Shown: one piece after another, positions 21,268 through 30,371 of the stretch
Numbering within the stretch: the stretch's first letter is position 1
Layout of the letters: every line of letters begins with the position of its first letter
DNA from: Bog-756 sp963727075
Lineage (GTDB): Bacteria; Actinomycetota; Acidimicrobiia; Acidimicrobiales; RAAP-2
Direction of reading: 5' to 3'
Length of the DNA: 64,000 nt
Assembly (NCBI GenBank): GCA_963727075.1
Contig: CAVSET010000006.1
Coordinates: 620,001-684,000, forward strand
Position numbers and translations under genes: made by a program
Notes under the pieces: generated by a model
What the model was told of the DNA's origin: nothing
The model's database searches: none
Seen by the model: only the letters and a program-made list of their open reading frames with translations

Positions 21268-21969
21268 CTATGCGGTCACTCGCGTGAAGCGAAGCATCGG
21301 GTCGCGGTGGCCAGGGATCGTGGTCGGGAAACCGAAGTCGCGCAAGTTGCCCACGACTTCGACCTCGAGTCCACAGCGGCAACCAGCCTCTTGGTAGAAC
21401 TCGACTGGACGCTGGAGGAAGGGGAACTGTTTCCACCGGCCGGAGGGGGTGTGCACATTTACGTTGGCGTAAGCAGCCCCAGATGGCTTCAGTCGGCGGG
21501 AGACTTCAGCGAGGCACTCATCCACGAGAGGGTCGTCGAAGTGATACAAGACGTGGAACGCACAAATCATGTCGAAGCGCAGGTCGCCGAGTTCATCGCG
21601 CCCGAAGCTCGACGAGACTAGGACCTCGGGCTTTTTGGCGCTAAGGCCATGTTTGGAGATCTGGCGTTCGGCTTCAGCTATGACGGCGGGACGCACGTCG
21701 ATGCCCGCGTACCGTCCAATTCCGAGGTATTCGATCAGCACGATGCCGGCCCGCAATGGACCGCAGCCGATCTCGAGCAGGTAGTCCGATGGCGAGAGAC
21801 CCATGGCACGGAGGAACTCAACTTGGAACTCCTGATTGTCCTTCCAAACCCCCGGCGGACCGACCATGTGCTGGAGGCGGTCCTCTTCGGAGAACCATTG
21901 CTTCACCTTGTTCAGCTGCCGGCGAGAGCGAAACACAATGCTCTGGCGTGAACGTTGCAAGAAACTCAT
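21268..21969 (-). CDS. Class I SAM-dependent methyltransferase
   Basis: Intact, 233 residues. Motif I is YLLEIGCGPLRAG (SAM glycine loop), motif II the acidic GIDV, and motif IV FDMICAFHVLYHFDD, followed by EVSRRLKPSGAAYANV. This is the Methyltransf_11-like fold with an unknown acceptor. The N-terminal region QWFSEEDRLQHMVG recalls methyltransferases in sugar-modification clusters. Base composition is lower in GC than the left side, and the neighbours are sulfo- and glycosyltransferases, so a glycan substrate is plausible. Confidence 0.78.
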   Translation of the reverse strand: MSFLQRSRQSIVFRSRRQLNKVKQWFSEEDRLQHMVGPPGVWKDNQEFQVEFLRAMGLSPSDYLLEIGCGPLRAGIVLIEYLGIGRYAGIDVRPAVIAEAERQISKHGLSAKKPEVLVSSSFGRDELGDLRFDMICAFHVLYHFDDPLVDECLAEVSRRLKPSGAAYANVNVHTPSGRWKQFPFLQRPVEFYQEAGCRCGLEVEVVGNLRDFGFPTTIPGHRDPMLRFTRVTA

Positions 21970-23123
21970 GATCCGAGGAGACTAGTTCCCGCAGTGCGAA
22001 GGTGCTCGCGAGCATCGGGGTCGGGGCCAGCGCTCCCTGATCCGGGAATCCAGCCAGAGGTCACGACGCCGTCTGGCGAAGGTCTGTGCGGCGATCTCGT
22101 AGGGTCCGTTCCCGTTCTTGCTGGTGACGCTCACTTATCCGGCGGAGTTCGCCAAGGACTGCAAGGTCTGCTCTGCTCATCCTCACCATTTTCGAATGAA
22201 ATGGGAAGCGCAGTATGGAGCGCCGCTTGTGGAGTGAAGAGGGTGGACCATCAACCGGGACCCCGTCACGACCGTGTGGTTGGGCTTCCGTACAGACCAC
22301 GACCCCTTGGCACCAGAAATCACGGCGGAAGGATCGGCAAGTAGCACCATCAGGAACACCGGCGGGGTGCCCCGTGCCCGGAGCGGTCGCTTGATACATG
22401 CCAGCAATCCAGTGGTCGATTCCCGTTGCACCCGCCGTCGAGACTGTCCGAGAAACCACGCTTCCGCCCCAAGGACGATAACCAGCCCGGAAACAGCCTT
22501 CCGGTACACAAGGCGGTTGCGGATGAGACCGGCCATGACGACGACTCCTCCCCCGAACCGACGTTTTCCACTGATGACGAAATGCATCGAAGTGGCCGGT
22601 GACCAGTCGCCCGTCCCTCGGCCACTCACAGGGATACGTCACTGTGACGTAAAGGGCCGGCACAGAACCCCATAGGGTGGCGGCACAATTCATCGCCAGC
22701 CGTCGCCGGCGTGACTTCTCCGAGCAGCACTTGATGGCGCGATGCTTAGGAACGGAAGGTGCAGCCCTCCAATCGTGCGGGCGCCATACCGGGTGAACGG
22801 TCACACGGGTTCGTGGGGTATCCGAGCTGTTCTACGATTTCCCCGGCCGTCCTGAGTAGGTGTTTCGTTCTGGGAACCGACTCACCGGTGTACCTTGTCA
22901 TCGACCGCCGATAATGTATATTATGTCAAGTTCAAATCAATATCGCCCCAGGTCGGGACAACCTCGTGACTCGCTGTTCGGAGGTGGCCGTAGACACGCC
23001 TCCCCCTGACGGTGGCGACCAGCAGTCGGCAGCACAGGATGCCGGCAGGAGGCGCGCCCTCCTTGACGACGAGGATCGGCAGGCGGGGCGACGTGATTTG
23101 CCCGGGCTACCCGAAACCCGTTC
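21970..23123. other. Gene-poor lower-GC stretch
   Basis: No convincing coding region. Open frames exist on both strands, but none shows family similarity or good codon use. The longest reverse frame (to 22804) is an uninterrupted but compositionally odd Arg/Ser/Pro string. The stretch contains an IS3 relic (22232-22270) and an AT-rich patch near 22910-22925 (ATAATGTATATTATG) that could be a promoter for the sulfotransferase remnant. I see it as degraded island DNA. Confidence 0.5.
22232..22270 (+). pseudogene. Short relic of an IS3-family transposase 3' end
   Basis: These 39 bases match 34 of 39 positions in the transposase at 58544-58582, including a 30-base core with two mismatches (GGGTGGACCATCAAC then GGGACCCCG). 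In frame they encode GWTINRDP against GWTINWDP. Nothing upstream or downstream aligns, so only a scrap remains. Confidence 0.5.
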
Positions 23124-23848
23124 GTGTCGCGAGCAGACCGGAGCCTCATCGTCCTGTGCAGTCACCACAAGACGGGAGGGGTGTGGTTCAGAGAGGTCCT
23201 GCTATCGGTCATACGGCCGTACGGACTTCGGAGGCAGTACGTCGAAACCGGCCCGATTCTACGGGGAACCGATTTTGTGTTCGCGTGCGGAGGTGTTCGA
23301 TCAAGGGCTCTTGGATGGTCGCGCCTTTTGGGGAGTGCACCTGATCCGGGATCCTCGCGACATGGTGGTGTCCGGCTACGAGTATCACAAGAGAACGGAT
23401 GAACCCTGGTGCAACAAGCCGGATGCCCAGTTTGACGGGATGAGCTATCAGGAGTACCTCCATTCGGTCAACGAGCATGACGGGTTGATGGCCGAGATCA
23501 GCTGGGTAGCTCGAAGTCGGGAGCAACGATGGCCGAATGGAACTATGAGCAGCCTGAGTTCCTAGAAGTCCGCTACGAAGATGCTATTGAAGAGATTGCC
23601 GATGAGCACGCGGTGTTTGAGCAAGTATTTTCGGTGGCTTCGCATGTCCGACAAAGCCGCCTGCATGGGGATGGAGGGAGTAGATCGCTTGACTCTCAAA
23701 CGAGGTGGGGCAATTCGCAACCACGCCCGTTCCGGCATGCCTGGCGAGTGGAGAGAGAAGACTTGGTCCCGACCACGTTGCCCGCTTCAAGCAACTGACC
23801 GGCGATCTTGTAGTCCGAGTGGGCTACGAGACCAACCCCAACTGGTGA
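23124..23848 (+). pseudogene. PAPS-dependent sulfotransferase, frame-broken
   Basis: Would transfer sulfate from PAPS to a carbohydrate or other acceptor. LIVLCSHHKTGGVWFREVL holds the 5'-phosphosulfate loop (HKTGG) and HLIRDPRDMVVSGYEYHK the 3'-phosphate site. Later KQLTGDLV...LGYE-type text (VVRVGYETNPNW) ends the fold. At least four changes of frame are needed (near 23285, 23530, 23635 and 23765), and they are not all in the same direction, unlike the errors to the left. It may be a true pseudogene. It sits beside a glycosyltransferase and a methyltransferase. Confidence 0.65.
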
Positions 23849-24025
23849 GCCGCTCCCCCGGTCGATGTGCTGGGCTGACGATGTGCGCCGGGGCGTGCAA
23901 CCTCTTGCCATCGTGAAGATCCTCCACTGCGCCTATCAGTCGGGCTGGCCGTTCAATTTGTAGATTGACGAGTCACTGACTTTGGTTGAGGGGCAATCGC
24001 CGAGACAAGCTCGGTCTCAATCTGC

Positions 24026-25050
24026 TCAACGAAGCGCGGGAGAGATAGACGTGAGACCACTGCTCGTCGACATCGTTCGGCGAGCTGAGGGTCGCGAGAG
24101 GGTCGCGTCCCGCCAGCCAACGAATGACCGGATCGCTTCAGCTAGGGCACGAGCGTCACCACTGGGCACCAGGTATTCCGCCAGCCAGCCCTGCATGATC
24201 TCGGGGATCCCGCCCCTATCAGACGCGACGACCGGAACTCCGCATGCCAAGGGCTCACACACCGCCCGCGGGAATGCCTCGTACAATTCGCTCGGTACCA
24301 CAGCCACATCAGCCATCTGGAGAAGTGGTACGACGTCCTTGCGTCTCGGGGTCCAGACGACGTTCAGGTTCTTCGATTGCTCGAGCAGGCCCTTACGGTA
24401 ACTACCGATACCTTCGTCGCTACCTCCGGCGGTGATGACCAATGTCGCAGTGGAGACGTCCTCAAGTAGAGCAAGCGCGTCCAACAGCACATCTACGCCT
24501 TTGCCCGGGACAACGCGTCCCGTGTAGAGGATGACGAAGTCCTTGTTGTCAAGGCCCAGTTCGTGTCGGATGTCCCGAATGTTTCCCGCCGCCGTCGGGC
24601 GGTAGTAGTCCATGTCTCGATGCCCGCCAATACCGGGACGACCCCGTCGAGATGTAGCTCGGACTGTGACCAGAGTCTCCCGATTGCCTGGGAAACCGAC
24701 ATGATCTTCCGAACATGCCTAAACCCATATCGGTAGGATCGTGTCATTTGCTTTGGGGGTCCCTGGAATGCCAGCCAAAGAACCACGGGAGTGCGAGACA
24801 ATGTTCCGATTGCGACCGCATAGAAGATGAAGTTCGGGCTGTAGGCGTAGATGAGATCTGAGCGACACCTTCGAGCAGCACGTGCTCCTCTCAAGACGTC
24901 TACGAAGAATCGCAATGCATGACGCCAGCTTGGCGCCAGGTGGTCCACCTGCGTCGTTGAATCACAACAGGATTCCCAGTCCCTTGTGAAGTCACCGCCC
25001 TCTCGGTAGATCAGATCGATACGGTGTCCACGCTCGGCGAGGCCCTCCAT
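24026..25050 (-). CDS. GT4-family glycosyltransferase
   Basis: Retaining glycosyltransferase of the GT-B fold. The N-terminal acceptor domain includes MEGLAERGHRIDLIYREGG and DLIYAYSPNFIFYAVAIG. The donor domain includes VILYTGRVVPGKGVDVLLDA and the nucleotide-sugar motif ELYEAFPRAVCEPLACGVPV (the E-x7-E region). One break near 24605 separates the halves. In-frame text upstream of ATG 25050 (LRSRGGLSREHLTV) looks like the real start of the family, so the true start may lie further up or be hidden by another break. The lower-GC context suggests transfer. Confidence 0.75.
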
Positions 25051-25436
25051 GACGGTGAGGTGCTCCCGGGACAGTCCTCCCCGACTCCGCAGAACTGGCG
25101 CAATTGCGTGGCATCCGCAGTGGCTGGATCGGCGGTGGCGGATGGTCCTGTCTACTCAATGTCGCCTTCTTCGCCGGGCTCCGACAGTGGAGCTAGTGTC
25201 AGAGCAGGTCGCCATATCCGCCTTGGTGAGGCCCGTCATGACTGTGACAAGACTGAGCGTCGCACCTCGGGTCGTTGTCCGTCGCAATCTACTGCCTACG
25301 TTTGGGCGGCACCAGACTTTGCCTAGCACCACGACCGGTCCGGACAGTCTGGCGATGACAACGACCAGATGTTGTCCGGCGGACGAGAACGATGACTCGC
25401 GTGGGGCCTGTCGAACGCCGCGGGCAGTCGATGTCA
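25051..25436. other. No gene seen
   Basis: Spacer between the glycosyltransferase and NTF2-like genes. About 90 bases next to 25050 may encode the missing N-terminus of the glycosyltransferase. The rest has only short unconvincing frames and no clear hairpin. Confidence 0.4.
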
Positions 25437-25917
25437 TCAGCCGCGTGTGGCGAGGTACCTGTCGAACTGGTCCGCTTTGACGGTGTCCTCGAAGTCCTCC
25501 TGGTAGACAATCTTCCCCCAGACCACCCGAGCAAAGAGGACGGCGCGGTTCTCATCGACGACCGTGCCATTCGGGTCCACGGACCGGTCGGTGAAGAGGA
25601 CGCAGAGGGTGGTTCTCCAGGGCGGCCCATTGACCAGGATCTCGTGGGGCTCGCCTACCAGGCCGACCTCGACAAACCGCCGGAGGAATGCCTCGATGGC
25701 CGGGCGCCCCCGGTGCTCCCCGCCCCAGGAGCTCGCACCGGGAAAGACCAGGGTGGCGTCGGCGGCATAGGCGGTGAGTAGCGAGGCCGACCTCTCCCCT
25801 TCCCAGCGAAGCGATGTTGCGTCGGACCTTCCGGCGGATCGCCGCCTTGTAGATGCCGGTGCCTCCCCTCTCGTTCCGGGGCTGCCTCCGACCGGGGAGG
25901 CTGTGGGGCCTCGCCAT
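25437..25917 (-). CDS. SnoaL/NTF2-like protein
   Basis: About 160 residues with the cone-shaped NTF2 fold: YAADATLVFPGASSWGGEHRG, RPAIEAFLRRFVEVG, LFTDRSVDPNGTVVDENRAV and KIVYQEDFEDTVKADQFDRY. This family includes cyclases, isomerases and plain ligand-binding proteins, and no catalytic set is evident. One break near 25785 separates the first 45 residues. ATG 25917 is used. It is divergent from the aldolase gene. Confidence 0.7.
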
Positions 25918-26075
25918 GGCCGGCGACAGCCACTCTTGCAGGTCGGCGGAGGGACAGCTGTAGAGGGGGGTCACCGACCGTGCCTCCAAGAGCGGCCCGC
26001 GGCTGGTGGGCGGCATAGGATAGTGAGCGGCATGGACACCAGGCCCGTGCTGTCATCGCCGTGCAGGAGGAAAAC

Positions 26076-26840
26076 GTGCCCGAGATCGTGCAGCTCCCAT
26101 CGAAGATGGTGTTCGACTCGCCCGATCAGGAGCGTCTGCACCGCAAGCAGCGCCTGGCGGCTTCATTCCGGCTCTTCTCGAAGTTCGGGTTCGACGAGGG
26201 GGTGGCCGGTCACATCACCGCCCGCGACCCCGAGCGGGCCGACCACTTCTGGGTCAACCCGTTCGGTGTGCACTTCGGGCACATCCGGGTGTCCGACCTG
26301 ATCCTGGTGAACCACAAGGGCGAGGTGGTCGAAGGGGACAAGCCGGTGAACATCGCGGCGTTCGTCATCCACTCGCAGATCCACGCGGCCCGTCCCGACG
26401 TGGTGGCTGCCGCCCATTCCCATTCGATCTACGGCAAGTCGTGGTCCTCCCTCGGCCGCAAGCTCGATCCCATCACGCAGGACGTGTGCGCCTTCTTCGA
26501 GGACCATGAGGTGTTCGACGACTACACGGGTGTGGTCCTCGACCTCGAGGAGGGGAAGCGGATCGCCCACACGCTGGGAGACCATAAAGCAGCCATCCTC
26601 CGCAACCATGGTCTGCTCACCGTCGGGCACTCGGTCGACGAGGCGGCCTGGTGGTTCATCACCATGGAGCGCTCGTGCCAGGCCCAGCTACTGGCCTCGT
26701 CCGCCGGCGACCCGGTCCTCATCGACACCGAGATGGCCAGGCTCACCGCCGGGCAGGTCGGCTCCCACACGGCCGGTTGGTTTAGCTTCCAGCCGCTCTT
26801 CGACCGGATCGTGCGGGAGCAGCCCGACCTGCTCGACTGA
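26076..26840 (+). CDS. Class II aldolase/adducin-family protein
   Basis: Intact, 254 residues. The zinc-binding fold shows EGVAGHITARDPE, AAAHSHSIYGKSWS (HxH metal ligands) and AILRNHGLLTVGHSVDEA (third His). The closest functional cousins are fuculose-phosphate aldolases and aldolase-like decarboxylases; the substrate is unknown. AGGAGG at 26065-26070 with a five-base spacer selects GTG 26076 over the GTG at 26061. It converges with the next gene with a 59-bp overlap. Confidence 0.82.
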   Translation: MPEIVQLPSKMVFDSPDQERLHRKQRLAASFRLFSKFGFDEGVAGHITARDPERADHFWVNPFGVHFGHIRVSDLILVNHKGEVVEGDKPVNIAAFVIHSQIHAARPDVVAAAHSHSIYGKSWSSLGRKLDPITQDVCAFFEDHEVFDDYTGVVLDLEEGKRIAHTLGDHKAAILRNHGLLTVGHSVDEAAWWFITMERSCQAQLLASSAGDPVLIDTEMARLTAGQVGSHTAGWFSFQPLFDRIVREQPDLLD

Positions 26841-27357
26841 TCTCCGGCTGCCCCGGGGCCGACTCACCCGCCGCGGCGGGAAGGGCGTCGCGGGCGAGGG
26901 TGATGATGACGACCGGGATCTTTCGCGCCGTGTGACGCTGGTAGACGTCGTACCGCCCGCTCACCCCTCGGTGGAAGATGCGGGACATCCCGCGGTTGGT
27001 CCGGTTGACCAGTGGCCAGAGCTGTGACCGCTCCTCCGGAGTGGCCACCCGCGCCGTGGCCGAGAACACACATCGCCCGAGGCGGACGGTGACCTCCGGG
27101 TTGGCCTGCAGGTTGAGGAGCCAGGCTGGCGGCCGGTCACTCCCCCCGTTGGAGGCCACCACCACGATGTCACCCCGATCGCGACAATAGGTGAGCCCGT
27201 TGGTGCGGGGCAGGCCCGACTTCCGTCCGATGGTGGTGAGCAGGAGCGCCGGCACGCGGTTGCTGTGCTTGCCCACCCGGCCGTCGGACTTCTCGTAGAT
27301 GTACTTGTGGAACCGCAGGTACGGGTCCACGAACCGCGTGGTGAAGATGCCGTCCAC
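26782..27357 (-). CDS. Deazaflavin (F420)-dependent nitroreductase-family protein (DDN-like)
   Basis: Split-beta-barrel protein of the DDN/DUF385 type. RVPALLLTTIGRKSGLPRTN and DRGDIVVVASNGGSDRPPAW are the hallmark strands that bind F420; LNLQANPEVTVRLG follows. The usual length is about 150; the extra 30 C-terminal residues (Ala/Arg/Gly-rich) antisense to the aldolase 3' end may be passive read-through. GTG 27357 lies 15 bp after gcvPB, suggesting the same transcript. Confidence 0.8.
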   Translation of the reverse strand: MDGIFTTRFVDPYLRFHKYIYEKSDGRVGKHSNRVPALLLTTIGRKSGLPRTNGLTYCRDRGDIVVVASNGGSDRPPAWLLNLQANPEVTVRLGRCVFSATARVATPEERSQLWPLVNRTNRGMSRIFHRGVSGRYDVYQRHTARKIPVVIITLARDALPAAAGESAPGQPEISRAGRAAPARSGRRAAGS

Positions 27358-27372
27358 CGGTGGCGACCCGGT

Positions 27373-28917
27373 TCAGCCTCTGGCGTCGAAAGTCGGGACG
27401 AGTGACCGGGCCGCCCGGGCCTCGTCCACCCTCCTCACCGGCGTCGACCGGGGGTAGTCGGCCATATGGCTGCCGTCCTCGCCGGTGGCCTCTTCGGCGA
27501 TGCGCTCGAGGGCGGCGGCCAGGCTCTCGAGGGTCTGGGGGCTCTCGGTCTCGGTGGGCTCCAGCATCAACGCCTCGTCCACGATCAGGGGGAAGTAGAC
27601 GGTCGGGGCGTGGAACCCCTCCTCCAGCAGTCGTTTCGCCACGTCGAGGGCCCGGACCCCGTGGGCCTGCTTGATGGTGCTGGCCGAGAGGACCACCTCG
27701 TGCATGCAGGGACGGTCGAACGGCACGTCGTAGCTGCCGGCCAGCCGCTGACGGAGCCAGTTGGCGTTGAGGACGGCGATCTCGGCGATGCGACGCAGCC
27801 CGTCGCCTCCGTTGGTCAGGATGTAGGCGAGCGCCCGGGCCAGCACAAGGGCGTTGCCGTGCCAAGTGTGGACCCGGCCGATCGACCGGGGCGGCATAAC
27901 CCACTCGTAGACGGGCGTCTGGTCGTCCGACTCGGACCGCATCGGTCGCGGTCCGGGCAGGAAGGGAACGAGACGTTCGGAGACCGCCACCGGGCCTGCC
28001 CCCGGCCCTCCCCCACCATGGGGAGTGGCAAAGGTCTTGTGGAGGTTCATGTGAACGATGTCGAAGCCCATGTCACCTGGGCGCACCACACCCAGGATGG
28101 CGTTGAGGTTGGCGCCGTCGTAGTACAGGAGGCCCCCGACGCCGTGAACGGCGGCGGCGATGGCGGCGATGTCCTCCTCGAACAATCCGAGGGTGTTCGG
28201 GTTGGTCAACATGATGCCGGCCACGTCCTCGTCGAGCACCGCCTCCAGCGCGGCCATGTCGACGCAGCCCCGGTCGTCGCTCGGCACCGTGACCACTTCG
28301 TATCCGGCCAGCGTCACCGACGCCGGATTGGTCCCGTGGGCCGAGTCGGGGATGATGACCTTGTGCCGGGTCGAGCCCTGTGCCTCGTGCCATGCCCGCA
28401 TGAGGAGAAGCCCGGTGAGCTCGCCGGCGGCACCGGCCGCCGGCTGCAAGGTGGCCGCCGCCATGCCGGTGATCTCGCAGAGGGCCTCCTCCAGGTCGAC
28501 GAGCAGCCCGAGCCAGCCCTGGCTGAGCGACGCCGGGGCCGCCGGATGCACGCCGGCCAGCCCGGGGAGGGACGCCACTGTGTCGCAGATCTTGGGGTTG
28601 TACTTCATGGTGCAGGACCCCAACGGATAGGCACCCAGGTCGACGGAGAACTGGCGGTGCGACAGCCTGGTGAAGTGGGCTACCAGGTCCCGTTCGGAGA
28701 CTTCGGGCAGCGGGACCGGTTCGCGGCGCCGGTGCGGTTCGGGCACCAGCTGGTCGAGGGGGACCTCGGGAATGCCGGAGGTGCGGAAGGACCAGCTGTG
28801 CCGCCCGGGGTGCGATAGCTCGAAGAGGGTGGGCTCCGCGTCCCGTCCCAGCAGGGGCGCGCTGGTGGCCTTGCCGCCGGGTGCTCCCCCGACGGTGTCC
28901 GTCCCTGATCCACTCAT
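27373..28917 (-). CDS. gcvPB: Glycine dehydrogenase (decarboxylating) subunit 2
   Basis: PLP-binding half of a two-subunit glycine cleavage P-protein: decarboxylates glycine and passes aminomethyl to lipoyl-H-protein. 514 residues, intact. DLGAYPLGSCTMKYNPKI is the N-terminal signature; FDIVHMNLHKTFATPHGGGG contains the PLP lysine. It starts by ATGA overlap with gcvPA (28914-28917), indicating coupled translation and equal subunit supply. No gcvH is present in the window. Confidence 0.95.
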   Translation of the reverse strand: MSGSGTDTVGGAPGGKATSAPLLGRDAEPTLFELSHPGRHSWSFRTSGIPEVPLDQLVPEPHRRREPVPLPEVSERDLVAHFTRLSHRQFSVDLGAYPLGSCTMKYNPKICDTVASLPGLAGVHPAAPASLSQGWLGLLVDLEEALCEITGMAAATLQPAAGAAGELTGLLLMRAWHEAQGSTRHKVIIPDSAHGTNPASVTLAGYEVVTVPSDDRGCVDMAALEAVLDEDVAGIMLTNPNTLGLFEEDIAAIAAAVHGVGGLLYYDGANLNAILGVVRPGDMGFDIVHMNLHKTFATPHGGGGPGAGPVAVSERLVPFLPGPRPMRSESDDQTPVYEWVMPPRSIGRVHTWHGNALVLARALAYILTNGGDGLRRIAEIAVLNANWLRQRLAGSYDVPFDRPCMHEVVLSASTIKQAHGVRALDVAKRLLEEGFHAPTVYFPLIVDEALMLEPTETESPQTLESLAAALERIAEEATGEDGSHMADYPRSTPVRRVDEARAARSLVPTFDARG

Positions 28918-30272
28918 GCCACGACCGCCTTGGACATGGCGGTGACGTACGCATCGATCTCGTCGCGGGTGCGGCGCTCGGTGGCCGAGACGAGCAGTGT
29001 GTTCTCGCCGTCGTCGAAGTCCCCACCGAGCGGGATGCCAGCCAGAAATCCGGCGTCGGCCATCCGGTCGACCACCACTGCGGCCGGAAGCGGAAGCCGG
29101 ACGGCGAATTCCCGGAGCACCGGAGCCTCGGCATAGGGCGCCACACCGTCCAGGGCGACCATCCCCTGGCGCGTGTAGCGGGTGGCCTGGGCACACCGCC
29201 GGGCCAGTTCCGCCAGGCCCGACGTGCCGAGCCAACCGAGCTGGATGGCGGCGGTGACGGCCATCAGCGTCTGGTTGGTGCAGACGTTGGACGTGGCCTT
29301 TTCGCGCCGGATGTCCTGTTCCCGGGCCCGGAGGGTGGTCACATAGGCGCGGCGCCCCTCGATGTCGACGGTCTCCCCGACCAGTCGTCCCGGCAGCCGC
29401 CGGACGTGAGCCGTAGCGCAGGCGAACAGCCCGAGGTAGGGGCCACCGAAGCCGAGGGCCGTACCGAAGGCCTGGCCCTCCCCCACCACCACGTCTGCCC
29501 CCCAATCCCCCGGGGAGCGCAGGAGCCCGGCGGCCACCGGGTCCGACCCCACCACCAGCAGGGCCCCGGTCCGGTCGCAGATGCGGCGGGCTACGGACAG
29601 GTCCTCGAGGCATCCGAGGTAGTTCGGGTAGCCCACCATGAGCACGCCGGGTGGGTCGTCGCTCTCCGACCTGCCGGTTGGCCAGGCGGTCACGCCATCC
29701 ACCAGTGGGATGGTCACGATGTGGTGGCCAGTGCCAGCCGCGGCGGTGGCCAGCATCTGGCGCCAGTGGGGGTGGATACCGGCCGAGAGCCAGACCGACT
29801 GCCGCCCCGAGGCCGCCGTGCCGAGGTTGAGGGCCTCCACCGCAGCACTGCCGCCGTCGTACAGCGAGGCGTTGGCCACGGGCAGCCCGGCCAGCCGCGC
29901 CACCATCGTCTGGAATTCGAAGACGGCCTGCAGCACGCCCTGGGCCACCTCGGGCTGGTAGGGCGTGTACGAGGTGACGAACTCGGAGCGACCGGCGAGT
30001 GACCGGGTGACCGAGGGGATCTCGTGGTCGTAGGCCCCTCCCCCGGCGAAGCAGACCAGGCGATCGGAGCGGGCCCGATTGCCCTCGGCATAGCCCTCGA
30101 GGCGGGCCAGGACGTCCGGCTCCCCGACCCCGTCGGCCAGCTCGAGGGTGCGCTGCAGCTTGAGGGCCTCGGGAACGACGTCGAACAGCTCTTCGAGCGA
30201 TGACAGGCCGAGGAAGGCCAGCATGCGCTCCACGTCGTCGTCGGTATGCGGAATGTAGGTGCCCACGGGCAA
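28914..30272 (-). CDS. gcvPA: Glycine dehydrogenase (decarboxylating) subunit 1
   Basis: Partner of gcvPB. 452 residues, intact. YIPHTDDDVERMLAFLG opens the protein; GGGAYDHEIPSVTRSL, TSYTPYQPEVAQGVLQ and LYDGGSAAVEALN are diagnostic blocks. KATSNVCTNQTLMAV lies near the C-terminal third. The split P-protein is typical of Gram-positives and thermophiles, whereas mycobacteria use a fused form. Confidence 0.95.
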   Translation of the reverse strand: MPVGTYIPHTDDDVERMLAFLGLSSLEELFDVVPEALKLQRTLELADGVGEPDVLARLEGYAEGNRARSDRLVCFAGGGAYDHEIPSVTRSLAGRSEFVTSYTPYQPEVAQGVLQAVFEFQTMVARLAGLPVANASLYDGGSAAVEALNLGTAASGRQSVWLSAGIHPHWRQMLATAAAGTGHHIVTIPLVDGVTAWPTGRSESDDPPGVLMVGYPNYLGCLEDLSVARRICDRTGALLVVGSDPVAAGLLRSPGDWGADVVVGEGQAFGTALGFGGPYLGLFACATAHVRRLPGRLVGETVDIEGRRAYVTTLRAREQDIRREKATSNVCTNQTLMAVTAAIQLGWLGTSGLAELARRCAQATRYTRQGMVALDGVAPYAEAPVLREFAVRLPLPAAVVVDRMADAGFLAGIPLGGDFDDGENTLLVSATERRTRDEIDAYVTAMSKAVVA

Positions 30273-30371
30273 GCTCCTCGGAGATCTACGCCTCAGTGTC
30301 TAGTTGAGTACGGGCCCCCAGGCCCAATGGCCCCGGCTGCTCGCCGACTCGCAGCCAGGCCGTCCATTGGC

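Noticed and set aside
22061..22804. 248-codon minus-strand frame
   Set aside because: Composition rich in Arg, Ser and Pro, no domain, no ribosome site, and other frames in the same stretch are equally open.
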